Source: an uncultured Prolixibacteraceae bacterium (GTDB lineage: Bacteria; Bacteroidota; Bacteroidia; Bacteroidales; Prolixibacteraceae). Taken from it: a stretch of DNA of 64,000 nt. Position numbers and translations under genes: made by a program. Below, in pieces: positions 32,890 through 40,896 of the stretch. The stretch is from positions 1 to 64,000 of the forward strand of contig CALGIG010000029.1 in assembly GCA_937915865.1 (NCBI GenBank). The letters are read 5' to 3'. Under the pieces are notes generated by a model that searched no databases, had not been told where the DNA came from, and was given only the letters and a program-made list of their open reading frames with translations. Every line of letters starts with the position of its first letter. Position 1 is the stretch's first letter.

Positions 32890-34152
32890 TTATCCTCTGA
32901 TGATTACAACCGGGTCGATTTTCGAAGCTTTTCGGGCGGGCAGGTAGCCGGCAAAAAGCGTGGTGGCAATGCCAAAAACAATGGCCGACACAAAATCTGC
33001 CGGGTTGTAGGTAATCGGCAAAGTGGTTAGTCCGGCCACTTTAAACGGCACTTGGTTCACCGCCGCCGAAATTCCCATCCCCAACAACACACCCGTAATT
33101 CCGCCGACTACACCAATAACTGCCGCTTGTGCCAGAAAAATGCTCAGGATGTCGCCACCCGAAAATCCCATGGCTTTCAGGATGGCGATTTCGCGGATTT
33201 TCTCGTTGATGGTCATGTTCATGATGTTGTAGATGCCAAAGCCTGCCACAAGCAAAATGGTGAGCGAAACGGCAATGGCAATGATGCTGCGCAGTTGCGA
33301 GGCTGCCAGCAATTGCTGGTTGGCCGTTTGCCACGATTCAACCTGGTACGGAATTGCCGATTTTAATTGGCTGACCAGCGAAGCGGTTTGGTCGCGATCG
33401 CGCAGGTTCACCTGAATGTCGCTCGAATAGTCGAAGTTTTTGCCCTGAAATTGCCGGGCCGTGGCAATGTTGAGGTAGGCGCGCGACTTGTCGATTTCCT
33501 TCACCGAGGTTTCCACAATGCCGACCACCGTGTAGTTTTTCGAAACACCGTCCGAATTCAGCACATTCACATTGTCGTTCAGGCCGACATTCAGTTTTTC
33601 GGCCAGCAATTTTCCCAGGATTATGCCTGATTTCTGCACATCAAGCTTATTCCAACTTCCGGCAATCACTTTGCTGCCAATGCCAAAAAGCTGGTTTTCA
33701 GAAGCCGGTTCGACACCCGAAATGCTGCCGTTGATTTTTTTCGAGCCGCTGCGGAAAAACACGCTGAAGTTGAGCTGCGGCGTAATCCCTGTGACTTCGG
33801 GCTGCTTTTCGATGATGGAAATCACCTGCGAGGTATTTTTAATGCCGTCAGTGTATTGCAGACTTTTTTTGTTCCGAATGTTGAGAAGAGTCCCGGCATC
33901 GAAAAAGCTTTCTGCCGGGTTGTAGCTGCGTTTATCGTCGTCGTTGTAAATGCGGATGTGCGCCAGCGTGCTGAAAGCCAGGTCGTCCTGCGCCTGGTTG
34001 ACGCCATTCATAAAGCTGTTCATAAAAATGTACATCGACACGCCAAACGTCACGCCCAGCAAGGCCACCAGCGTTTGCCCCGGCTTCGAGTTGAGGTGCG
34101 TCCAGGCAATCTGCCTGTTCACCGTCGGCTTCTTTATTTTGGATTGTTTCAT
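32890..34152 (-). CDS. FtsX-like permease, MacB/LolC type
   Basis: 420 residues. One N-terminal helix (LVALLGVTFGVSMYIFMNSF) leads to a large periplasmic domain (about 45-280) and then three helices (IAIAVSLTILLVAGFGIYNIMN, a middle helix with GVVGGITGVLLGMGI, and AIVFGIATTLFAGYLPARKASKIDP). The layout is that of MacB-family permeases that push substrates or lipoproteins across the envelope rather than through the inner membrane. With the ATPase, HlyD and TolC genes around it, a tripartite pump is likely. Confidence 0.9.
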   Translation of the reverse strand: MKQSKIKKPTVNRQIAWTHLNSKPGQTLVALLGVTFGVSMYIFMNSFMNGVNQAQDDLAFSTLAHIRIYNDDDKRSYNPAESFFDAGTLLNIRNKKSLQYTDGIKNTSQVISIIEKQPEVTGITPQLNFSVFFRSGSKKINGSISGVEPASENQLFGIGSKVIAGSWNKLDVQKSGIILGKLLAEKLNVGLNDNVNVLNSDGVSKNYTVVGIVETSVKEIDKSRAYLNIATARQFQGKNFDYSSDIQVNLRDRDQTASLVSQLKSAIPYQVESWQTANQQLLAASQLRSIIAIAVSLTILLVAGFGIYNIMNMTINEKIREIAILKAMGFSGGDILSIFLAQAAVIGVVGGITGVLLGMGISAAVNQVPFKVAGLTTLPITYNPADFVSAIVFGIATTLFAGYLPARKASKIDPVVIIRG

Positions 34153-34191
34153 GAGTTGAATCTGAAAATTGTGTTTTGTTTACTCTTTTGA

Positions 34192-34276
34192 ACTCACCCC
34201 TGCGCATCTGCGATGCTTTTCCCCTCTCTTTTCGAAAGAGAGGGGAGAACGTCCGCTAGCGGACGTTGGGGTGAGT
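34192..34276. repeat. 85-bp four-armed palindromic element, copy B
   Basis: Outer arms ACTCACCCC (34192-34200) and GGGGTGAGT (34268-34276); inside are a GCATC/GATGC hairpin, a CCCCTCTCTTT/AAAGAGAGGGG hairpin and the perfect palindrome ACGTCCGCTAGCGGACGT. It has the same layout as copy A at 3501-3588. It separates the HlyD gene from the permease gene within the operon. Confidence 0.8.
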
Positions 34277-34294
34277 CCAGTTTTCTGTTCGTTT

Positions 34295-35398
34295 TCATTT
34301 CTTGCCCGGTAAAACAATTGTTTCACTTTCGGTAAGTCCGCCGGTAATTTCCACCCAGTCGGTATTTTTTATTCCAGTAGTCACTTGTTTCTTTTCTCCT
34401 GATTCGGTCAGAATAAAATCGTTGGACAGCAGGTATTTCGCCGGAATAACCAAGGCATGTTTTCGCTCGCCAACCACAATGTTCGTCTGAAGTTGTGTTC
34501 CGGCTTTAAGTCCGGCAACTGGTTCGGCAAACCGGGCTTCCACGATAAACGACTGGTCCTGCGTGTCAAAAGCCGGATAGATTTTCGAGATTTTTGCCCT
34601 GAATGCGTGGTTTTTGCTGGTGTTCAGTTCAACAAAAGCTTCCTGTCCCAGAGCAATGCGATTGATGTCTTCTTCGGCAACCTGAAGTCGGGCAATAAAT
34701 TCGCCTGCACCAATTTCGGCAATGGTTTCGCCGCGTTTCACCAGTTCGCCACTTTCTTTCAGGCAACGAAGCACCACGCCTTTTTCGCGGCTGACGATGC
34801 AGAAATTACCGTTATTCTCCTGTTGGCTCACCAGATTGGCTTTTGCATTGGCTAAGTCCAGTTTCAGGTTACGCCGGGTTTCGGTAATGGTGTTCTGCAA
34901 GGCCCAAAATTCGGCCTGTGAGTTTTCGTAAGCCAGCCGGGCACGGTCGTAATCGACCCGCGAAACGGCGTTGGAGCCAACCAGGTTCTGGTAGCGGGCA
35001 AAATTGGCCGAATCGGTGCGCAGTTGGTTGCTCAGTTGTATTTCCTGCTGATGTAGTTTTTGCAGCACAGGCGAGGTTTCGCGCAGGTTGCCTTGTGCTT
35101 TTTGGTAGGCCGCCTCCGCGCTTTCGAGTTGCGATTGGGGTGTTTCGTTCAGCAATTGAAAAAGCAGTTGATTGGGCTGAACCGAGTCGCCTTCGCTTAC
35201 CAGTTTTTTTTGCAGGTAGCCTTCGGTTTGCGAAATTACGAGGTAACTGTTGCTCATGGTGATGTTTCCGGAGGCAAAAACGGCATCTACCAAATCTTTG
35301 CGCTGCGGTGTGGTTTGCTCTTTCCGGTGGCAGGCGGTAAACAACAGTGACAGGATGACAATTCCCGCCGGAAGTATCTTTTTTACTGAAGTTTGCAT
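34295..35398 (-). CDS. HlyD/RND-type periplasmic adaptor lipoprotein
   Basis: 367 residues from ATG 35398 (the 42 codons upstream overlap the previous gene and lack family features). The signal ends in a lipobox, SLLFTACHRK, so it is probably lipid-anchored. Domains: lipoyl half (VISQTEGYLQKKLVSEGDSVQPNQ), coiled-coil hairpin (about 90-180), second lipoyl half (REKGVVLRCLKESGELVKRGETIAEIG) and beta-barrel/membrane-proximal domains ending ITGGLTESETIVLPGKK. It links the MacB-type permease to TolC. Confidence 0.88.
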   Translation of the reverse strand: MQTSVKKILPAGIVILSLLFTACHRKEQTTPQRKDLVDAVFASGNITMSNSYLVISQTEGYLQKKLVSEGDSVQPNQLLFQLLNETPQSQLESAEAAYQKAQGNLRETSPVLQKLHQQEIQLSNQLRTDSANFARYQNLVGSNAVSRVDYDRARLAYENSQAEFWALQNTITETRRNLKLDLANAKANLVSQQENNGNFCIVSREKGVVLRCLKESGELVKRGETIAEIGAGEFIARLQVAEEDINRIALGQEAFVELNTSKNHAFRAKISKIYPAFDTQDQSFIVEARFAEPVAGLKAGTQLQTNIVVGERKHALVIPAKYLLSNDFILTESGEKKQVTTGIKNTDWVEITGGLTESETIVLPGKK

Positions 35399-35402
35399 GG
35401 TT

Positions 35403-36101
35403 TTACTTTTTTGAGAGATGGTAGTTGAACCCAATGAAAAAGCCATTGCTGTCGTGCGATGGGTTTCGTTCGGCCCCTTTGGTGTCGCCGTTCGAAACGT
35501 GCAAATGCCGTACGCCAAACACAATCCCGGTTTCAGGCGTGATGTTTATTTCCGACCCGATGCCGTATTTGGTTGTTCCGTTCAGTTGTGTGCCGAGGCG
35601 GTCGTCCTGGTCAGTTGGGCGTGGAAAGTAGTCGGTAAAATAGACAAAGCCGCCACCCGATTCGAAGTATAGCCGCCATTCTGGGTTGTTCACTGCGTAG
35701 AAACGGGCAAACGGGCGAATGGCAAATCCGGTCGTTTTGTTGTATTGGTCAGACGGAAAGTATAGGTCGAACTCGGCGCCAACCGACATAAACTTGCGGA
35801 GCATCAGGTTAAAACCCGTGTTGTTCTGTGCCATGTACGTGTGCGGATATTTGTAACCCCACGAGAAACCGCTCTCGTTATAAATAGACAACCGGTCTTT
35901 CAGGTTTTCGTTCTTTTGGGTGAGCAAAAGGCAGGTGCCAACAGCGGCAGCCGGAATCAGAAATCCCATCGATGTGTGCAGTTTCACCGGCTCGAAGCCC
36001 AGCGGATTGTCGTACCAGTGGTCGCCCGGCCAGTATTGCGCTGAGGCCAGTTTTGCAACGCTCGTGAATGCGATGATAAGTGCAAGTATTTTAGTTTTCA
36101 T
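35403..36101 (-). CDS. PagL-like lipid A 3-O-deacylase (acyloxyacyl hydrolase family)
   Basis: 232 residues with a signal peptide (ILALIIAFTSVAKLASAQ). The C-terminal part FGVRHLHVSNGDTKGAERNP and SNGFFIGFNYHLSKK matches the PagL active-site region, where His and Ser of HxSN form the catalytic pair. PagL is an outer-membrane barrel that removes the 3-linked acyl chain of lipid A. The sequence is longer than PagL of Pseudomonas at the N-terminus. It overlaps the TolC gene by four bases and sits inside an exporter operon, which suggests a role in envelope remodelling. Confidence 0.72.
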   Translation of the reverse strand: MKTKILALIIAFTSVAKLASAQYWPGDHWYDNPLGFEPVKLHTSMGFLIPAAAVGTCLLLTQKNENLKDRLSIYNESGFSWGYKYPHTYMAQNNTGFNLMLRKFMSVGAEFDLYFPSDQYNKTTGFAIRPFARFYAVNNPEWRLYFESGGGFVYFTDYFPRPTDQDDRLGTQLNGTTKYGIGSEINITPETGIVFGVRHLHVSNGDTKGAERNPSHDSNGFFIGFNYHLSKK

Positions 36102-37405
36102 TTTCTGGAGTCGAATATTGTTTTGTAACTATAGAATTCCGATAAATCGTTCAGGTAGCGGCTTTCGGCCTGGAGGTAGTCGTCGAATATTTTCAGGTAG
36201 CCGTCGAGGCTGATGAGTCCTTGCCCGTACTTTGCAGAGGCCAGTTTCAGGTTCTGTCCCGAAAGTTCGAAGGTCTCTCTTCCCAAAGCAGCCGATTGCC
36301 GGGCGCTAGCCATCTTTTGCGCCGAAAGGCTGTCGGCGATGGCCGATTTGCGCAACTCGTCGGCGTAGGTTTGAGCTGCAATTTGCCGCTCAATTTTGGC
36401 CGCCGAAACTTTCGAGCGGTTGCCCCAACCCGTGAAAACCGGCACCGAAATGCTCATCCCCAGGTAATTGTTGGGCCGCCAGTTTTCCGATTTCAGCGAA
36501 AACGAAAACTCGTCGCTGAACTGGTTTTTCCCGAAATAACCACGAAAACTCACTTCGGGCAAAAAGGCAGCGCTCGCCTTTTTCTGTTCGGCAGTGGCGT
36601 AGTCTTCTTTTAGCCTGAAAAGTTCGGTGTAACGGCTGTTGGGAAGCGTTTGAGGCAAAGCGTCATTGGGCGTTTCAGGTTCCAGCGCACCCGTCAGTTC
36701 CAATGTTGATACAGCTTCCAGCCCAAGCAGCGTTTTCAGGTTGGCGAGGCACTCGTTTTGGTAGTTCCGGCTGGCTTCGAGTTGCTGTGCCACCGAATTT
36801 TTGCTGATTTGTGCCTGGTTCAGGGCAATGGCGTCGGTCAATCCCTGTTCGAACCGCTTTTGGGTGAGCTGCCACAAGGTGTCGGCAACTGCCCAGTCGT
36901 TCTCGCCAATCGCCGCCGCCTTTTGCGCCGTGAGCGCCGCGTAGTAAAGCTGCCCGATTTGCTCCTTCAGGTTTTGTTCCGAATAGGCCTGACCGGCTTT
37001 TTGCTGTTCGAGGTTCACTTTGGTCGTACGCGACTGGTAAACCGATTGCCAGTTCAACACATTGTAGTTTACGTTGATTCCGGCGGAGTAATTGTACTTT
37101 TTGCCGAATTTCATGTAAACCGTTTCGCCAGGCTGCCCAATCAACTCGCCCGGCACGGGAGTTTCCGAAATGTCGATGTTGTCCTGTCCGTTGAAGCCTG
37201 CCGAGACCGTTGGAAACATAAATGCGTTGGCAGCCCGTTTTTGCGCGTTGGCCTGCTCAACCTGCATTTGCTGAATGCGCTGACCGACGTTGTTCTCCAG
37301 GGCAAAACGCCACAGTTCGTCCAATGAAGCAAACGATTGTTGCGCCTGCAAACGAAGAACAGCGACCAGCATCAGCGCTGAAAAGTATATTGCTTTTGTT
37401 CTCAT
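36098..37405 (-). CDS. TolC-family outer-membrane channel
   Basis: 435 residues, signal peptide (ALMLVAVLRLQAQ). Two TolC repeats with long helices (about 150-230 and 330-420) and short barrel strands (YSAGINVNYNVLNWQSVYQ, YLGMSISVPVFTGWGNRSK). It should be the duct of the pump formed by the HlyD and MacB-type genes downstream. Overlaps the preceding DUF2147 gene and the following PagL-like gene by four bases each, so the operon is tightly coupled. Confidence 0.9.
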   Translation of the reverse strand: MRTKAIYFSALMLVAVLRLQAQQSFASLDELWRFALENNVGQRIQQMQVEQANAQKRAANAFMFPTVSAGFNGQDNIDISETPVPGELIGQPGETVYMKFGKKYNYSAGINVNYNVLNWQSVYQSRTTKVNLEQQKAGQAYSEQNLKEQIGQLYYAALTAQKAAAIGENDWAVADTLWQLTQKRFEQGLTDAIALNQAQISKNSVAQQLEASRNYQNECLANLKTLLGLEAVSTLELTGALEPETPNDALPQTLPNSRYTELFRLKEDYATAEQKKASAAFLPEVSFRGYFGKNQFSDEFSFSLKSENWRPNNYLGMSISVPVFTGWGNRSKVSAAKIERQIAAQTYADELRKSAIADSLSAQKMASARQSAALGRETFELSGQNLKLASAKYGQGLISLDGYLKIFDDYLQAESRYLNDLSEFYSYKTIFDSRK

Positions 37406-37827
37406 GGCTCGCGGCTCCAGATTTTGGTTTCGCTAAACATCCCTTTCGAAGCCGCGATGTGCAATTGTCCGTTTACGATGGTCAGGCTGCAATTGGCATA
37501 CATGCCGCGTTTGGGCAGATAGAGCTTGCCGCCAGTCCATTTCCCGTTGGCGTAACTCAATCCTGAAATAAGTATGGAACCAACCAGCGGCTGATTGCGC
37601 TTGCCCGCATCGGGATTGTTGCGGTCGGTTTTCGGCTTTCCGCTGGCATCGTTGGCTTCGGCCATCCACACCAGTTTGCCGACATAGCGGTCGCCCTCCC
37701 GAACGAACTCAATTTTCGAGGTTTTCTGCTCATTCACCCAACGTCCCAAAACTTTATCCCCCTCGTTCTGGGCCCGACCGGCAAGCGCTCCAACCACCAG
37801 GATTATTGATAAAATGATTTGCTTCAT
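37402..37827 (-). CDS. DUF2147 secreted protein
   Basis: 141 residues from ATG 37827 (upstream frame is spurious). A signal peptide (ILSIILVVGALAGRAQ) precedes a small beta-rich domain: KVLGRWVNEQKTSKIEFV, YVGKLVWM, GKRNQPLVGSILISGLSYANGKWTGG and KLYLPKRGMYANCSLTI. This is DUF2147, a lipocalin-like family common in Bacteroidota and Proteobacteria with no firm function. It is the first gene of the exporter operon. Confidence 0.85.
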   Translation of the reverse strand: MKQIILSIILVVGALAGRAQNEGDKVLGRWVNEQKTSKIEFVREGDRYVGKLVWMAEANDASGKPKTDRNNPDAGKRNQPLVGSILISGLSYANGKWTGGKLYLPKRGMYANCSLTIVNGQLHIAASKGMFSETKIWSREP

Positions 37828-37972
37828 AGTTCTGTACTTTTTGTTTTCAGTCACAAAAATGAAGCGGACAAAAGCCAACTAAAAGTAGAAAGCGGGTGAA
37901 TTGAACAAATTGGGGGGCGAAGTGAACAAGGGAAATTTTTTTTGCAAAAAAATGAATTCGCCAGGTAACTCT

Positions 37973-38006
37973 TTGATAAAATAATTCAATGATAGAGTTA
38001 TATTTG
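37973..38006 (+). promoter_or_regulatory. Promoter of the darT-darG operon
   Basis: TTTG at 37973-37976 and TATATTTG at 37999-38006, 22 bases apart; predicted start about 17 bases before the darT ATG. Confidence 0.5.
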
Positions 38007-38029
38007 ACTTACAATAAAAGTGGTGGTAA

Positions 38030-38689
38030 ATGGATTTAAATGAGGTTAAAATATATCGGATTACTCACATTGAGAATATACCTCATATTCTTCAACATGG
38101 CATCACTCATAAAACATCTGTTAATCGAAATCAAAATTTCAGGAATATTGGAGATGTCAGTCTCATTGAAAACCGAAGCAAAAAGGTGGTAGTTGTTGAT
38201 AATGGTGAATTTGGTTTAGAAGAAGGTAAAACTTCGATACGGTTAGGCGACTACATCCCTTTTTATTTTGGCGTAAAAATGCCAATGCTCTATGTTGCGC
38301 AGCACGGTGGTAATTTTGTCGAAAAACCTACGCCAGCAAAGGATATCGTGTAAATGGCGTGTTCTCTGCCAAGAATAATAAGAAGTGGAATAGAATTTTT
38401 CTTTACTGATGGGCATGCTACCGATATGCTTACGTCGTTTTACGATAAGACGAGAATTGGAGAACTTGTAAACATTATTGATTGGGATGCCGTAAAATCT
38501 GCATATTGGGGAGGGACAGACAATCTGAACATCAAAAGGAAAAAACAAGCTGAGTTTTTAATTCATGGAGACGTAAATTCAGACCTCATTCTTGGCTTTG
38601 TTTGTTTTAATGAAAGTGCGAAAGCTAAATTGGTATCAATGGGAGTTGCCGATACTAAAATTAAGGTCATCCCCAGTGCGTATTATTAA
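38030..38689 (+). pseudogene. darT: DarT DNA ADP-ribosyltransferase toxin, interrupted by one in-frame ochre codon
   Basis: DarT links ADP-ribose from NAD to thymine (in some forms guanine) of single-stranded DNA. The frame reads YRITHIENIPHILQHGI, NIGDVSLIENR, LGDYIPFYFG and MPMLYVAQ, then DIV followed by TAA at 38351, then without a break MACSLPRIIRSGIEFFFTDG with HATDMLTSFYD, AYWGGTDNL and KKQAEFLIHGDV, which contains the expected catalytic Glu. Homologues have an aromatic, usually Tyr, at the stop, so one TAT or TAC to TAA change is enough. The TAA is followed at once by ATG, so reinitiation could make the C-terminal part as a separate chain. Most likely an inactivated toxin; a sequencing error is possible. 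Confidence 0.85.
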
Positions 38690-38698
38690 AAAATTGAT

Positions 38699-39730
38699 AT
38701 GATAAAGTATATAACTGGAGATATATTGGAAAGCAATGCTGAGGCATTGGTAAATACTGTTAACACAGTAGGTGTTATGGGAAAAGGGATTGCTTTGCAG
38801 TTTAAGAATGCCTACCCCAGTAATTTCAAGGAATATGTTAATGCTTGCAAGAATAAAGATATAGAGATAGGGAAGCTGTTTGTTTTTAAGGATTCTAATC
38901 TGAAAACTGGGGCCAAGTATATTATCAATTTTCCTACAAAACGGGATTGGAGAAAGCCTTCGGAGTATCCTTTTATTGAATTGGGACTGGAAGACCTGAA
39001 ACGAGTCTTGGAAAGGTACAATATTAAGAGTGTTGCGATTCCTCCGTTAGGGGCTGGAAATGGTGGTTTGGAATGGGAAAAAGTGAAACGGATTATTGAA
39101 GAAAAACTGGGAAGTCTTGACAGGGAAATAGTTGTATATGAGCCAAGTTTGTTTATCAGGGAACAGCTAAAAAATGAACGCGTTAAGTTGACAGATGCGA
39201 GAGCATTGCTTCTCTATGTTTTGTATGATTTGGTAAGAAATGGAGAATATGTATCAGAGTTTTCGAGTGAAAAGGTATGTTACTTTCTCCAGAAATTTGG
39301 AGCAAAAAAATATTTTAATCTTGATTTTAGCCCCAATTTTTATGGGCCATATTCAGGCAAGGTTCGTTTTGTGTTGAATGTGTTAAATGGAAGCTATGTT
39401 ATGGGTTATAGTGATATGAACAAAAAACCATTCGAACCTCTGACATTAGTTGCTGACGGTTACGATGCAGTAAAAAAACATATAGAAGGAAATCCTGAAT
39501 TACATAGCATTGCAAGTAAAACCATTAATTTCTTAGCTGGATTCTATTCCGATTTTGCATTGGAACTTTTGTCATCTATTGATCTAATTGCAAATAAGCA
39601 TAATACATTTGAGAAGGACGTTATTTTAGAGCAACTTAAGCTTTGGAGTGATAGGAAAAGTAATATGTTTTCTAATCCAAGATATATCGATATATCAATC
39701 AGACAACTGCAAAATGCTTCCTTCGTTTAG
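38699..39730 (+). CDS. darG: DarG macrodomain DNA ADP-ribosyl glycohydrolase antitoxin
   Basis: 343 residues. The N-terminal macrodomain (1-155) has IKYITGDILESNAEALVNTV, GVMGKGIALQFK and IPPLGAGNGGLEWEKVK; it removes ADP-ribose from DNA. The C-terminal part (about 160-343; ALLLYVLYDLVRNGEY, LDFSPNFYGPYSGKVR) is the helical domain that binds and blocks DarT. It is intact and starts nine bases after the broken darT, so the antitoxin survives while the toxin appears lost. It could still protect against DarT from phages or plasmids. Confidence 0.9.
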   Translation: MIKYITGDILESNAEALVNTVNTVGVMGKGIALQFKNAYPSNFKEYVNACKNKDIEIGKLFVFKDSNLKTGAKYIINFPTKRDWRKPSEYPFIELGLEDLKRVLERYNIKSVAIPPLGAGNGGLEWEKVKRIIEEKLGSLDREIVVYEPSLFIREQLKNERVKLTDARALLLYVLYDLVRNGEYVSEFSSEKVCYFLQKFGAKKYFNLDFSPNFYGPYSGKVRFVLNVLNGSYVMGYSDMNKKPFEPLTLVADGYDAVKKHIEGNPELHSIASKTINFLAGFYSDFALELLSSIDLIANKHNTFEKDVILEQLKLWSDRKSNMFSNPRYIDISIRQLQNASFV

Positions 39731-39752
39731 GTTTTAATTAGACTACTCAATC

Positions 39753-40202
39753 ATGGACAAACTTCAGGCAATAGAAACAGTAACCAAATTATTTATTGGC
39801 GTTGACGAACGGAATTGGGAGCAAGTGTCGAATGTGTTTGCCGACAAGGTTTTGCTCGATTATACTTCCATGGCCGGAGGCGAGCCTGCGTTGCTCACTT
39901 CGCAGCAAATTATCGACTCGTGGAAAGGCGTTTTACCGGGCTTCGACTACACGCACCATCAACTGGGAAACTATCTGGTAGAAGGAGATTCTGCGGCGAT
40001 TAAGGTGTTTTGCTATGGCACAGCCACCCATTATTTGGCAAACGAATCGGGCAAAAATGTGTGGACGGTGGTAGGCACCTACAATCTGGACCTTTCAGAA
40101 GCAAACGGTGTTTTAAAAATTACCACCATGAAATTCAACCTGAAATACATGGATGGCAATAGCGATTTGGCGCAAATGGCTCAGGAACGGCTGAAACGAT
40201 AA
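39753..40202 (+). CDS. SnoaL-like (NTF2 fold) cytoplasmic protein
   Basis: 149 residues, no signal peptide. LQAIETVTKLFIGVDERNWEQVSNVFADKVLLDYTSMAGGEPA is the usual opening of SnoaL_4-type NTF2 proteins; the rest gives strands ending in NGVLKITTMKFNLKYMDGN. Such proteins are ring-hydroxylating-type or polyketide-like small-molecule enzymes or binders; substrate unknown. It follows darG by 22 bases and may be read through from it, without a clear functional link. Confidence 0.75.
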   Translation: MDKLQAIETVTKLFIGVDERNWEQVSNVFADKVLLDYTSMAGGEPALLTSQQIIDSWKGVLPGFDYTHHQLGNYLVEGDSAAIKVFCYGTATHYLANESGKNVWTVVGTYNLDLSEANGVLKITTMKFNLKYMDGNSDLAQMAQERLKR

Positions 40203-40292
40203 ATTCTGCCAGCTAAGGATTTAAACTTCTTCTAGCCACTTTTAAACTTCCGATACTTTCAGGTGGGTCAAAAATTTACGACAAATAGTGTA

Positions 40293-40367
40293 TTAAAGCG
40301 CACTTTTGTTTGCTATTTCTAATTAATTTCTTATTTTTACACCAAAAAGAGCTTTAAAATGCACTTT
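40293..40367 (+). promoter_or_regulatory. Putative HipB operator repeats and promoter
   Basis: TTAAAGCGCACTTT (40293-40306) and TTAAAATGCACTTT (40354-40367) agree at 12 of 14 bases and each is roughly palindromic (AAAG..CTTT). They flank a near-consensus -7 box TATTTTTA (40332-40339); the second copy covers the hipB start codon. This layout fits autorepression by HipB. Confidence 0.45.
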
Positions 40368-40592
40368 CAGGAGATTATTCAAACCGTGAAACGGCGCAGG
40401 GAAATGTTGCAGGTTACGCAGGAGGAGCTGGCCCGGCTTTCGGGGGTGGGTTTGCGTACTTTGAAACAGTTTGAAAGCGGCAAAGGCAATCCGACTTTGC
40501 AAACCATCGAAAAAATTGTCGATGTGCTGGGCCTGGAACTTGTTCTGAGCGTTAAAAAAATAAGCTATGCGACAAGCGAAAATTCTATATAA
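40359..40592 (+). CDS. hipB: HipB-like Xre-family DNA-binding antitoxin
   Basis: 77 residues, one Xre helix-turn-helix: MLQVTQEELARLSGVGLRTLKQFESGKGNPTLQTIEKIVDVLGLELVL. In HipBA and HipBST modules this protein represses the operon and forms part of the complex with the kinase. Its 3' end overlaps the next gene by 26 bases in another frame, which enforces coupled translation. Confidence 0.88.
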   Translation: MHFQEIIQTVKRRREMLQVTQEELARLSGVGLRTLKQFESGKGNPTLQTIEKIVDVLGLELVLSVKKISYATSENSI

Positions 40593-40896
40593 AGATTTGG
40601 AGGCCGGGCTACTAACCCAGTTCGACGATGGCTCGTTTGCTTTTCGTTACGCCGACAACTGGTTGTCTGATAGCTCAAAACCAGCCATTAGCCTAACTCT
40701 GCCAAAAACAAAACAGGAGTTTCATTCGGCGCACTTATTCCCTTTTTTTTACAACCTGTTACCCGAAGGCTCAAACAAACAAGCGGTTTGTCTGCTCAAC
40801 CGGATTGATCTTGACGATGATTTTGGAATATTGCTCACATCGGCCAAGGACGATGCTATTGGCGCTGTTCGGGTCGTAAAAACTGAAAACGGATGA
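40567..40896 (+). CDS. hipS: HipS-like protein (HipA N-subdomain 1 as a separate chain)
   Basis: 109 residues equal to the N-terminal subdomain of HipA: ILYKDLEAGLLTQFDDGSFAFRYADNWL, ISLTLPKTKQEFHSAHLFPFFYNLLPEGSNKQ and DDDFGILLTSAKDDAIGAVRV. In classical HipA this is fused to the kinase; here it is a separate gene that overlaps hipB by 26 bases and the kinase gene by four. In the E. coli HipBST system the separate HipS chain is the antitoxin. That role here is inferred from gene order and size. Confidence 0.85.
   Translation: MRQAKILYKDLEAGLLTQFDDGSFAFRYADNWLSDSSKPAISLTLPKTKQEFHSAHLFPFFYNLLPEGSNKQAVCLLNRIDLDDDFGILLTSAKDDAIGAVRVVKTENG

Noticed and set aside
14812..38689. Stop-codon recoding to explain the two interrupted toxins
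   Set aside because: One stop is TAG and the other TAA, and both codons end many normal genes in the window, so reassignment is not credible.
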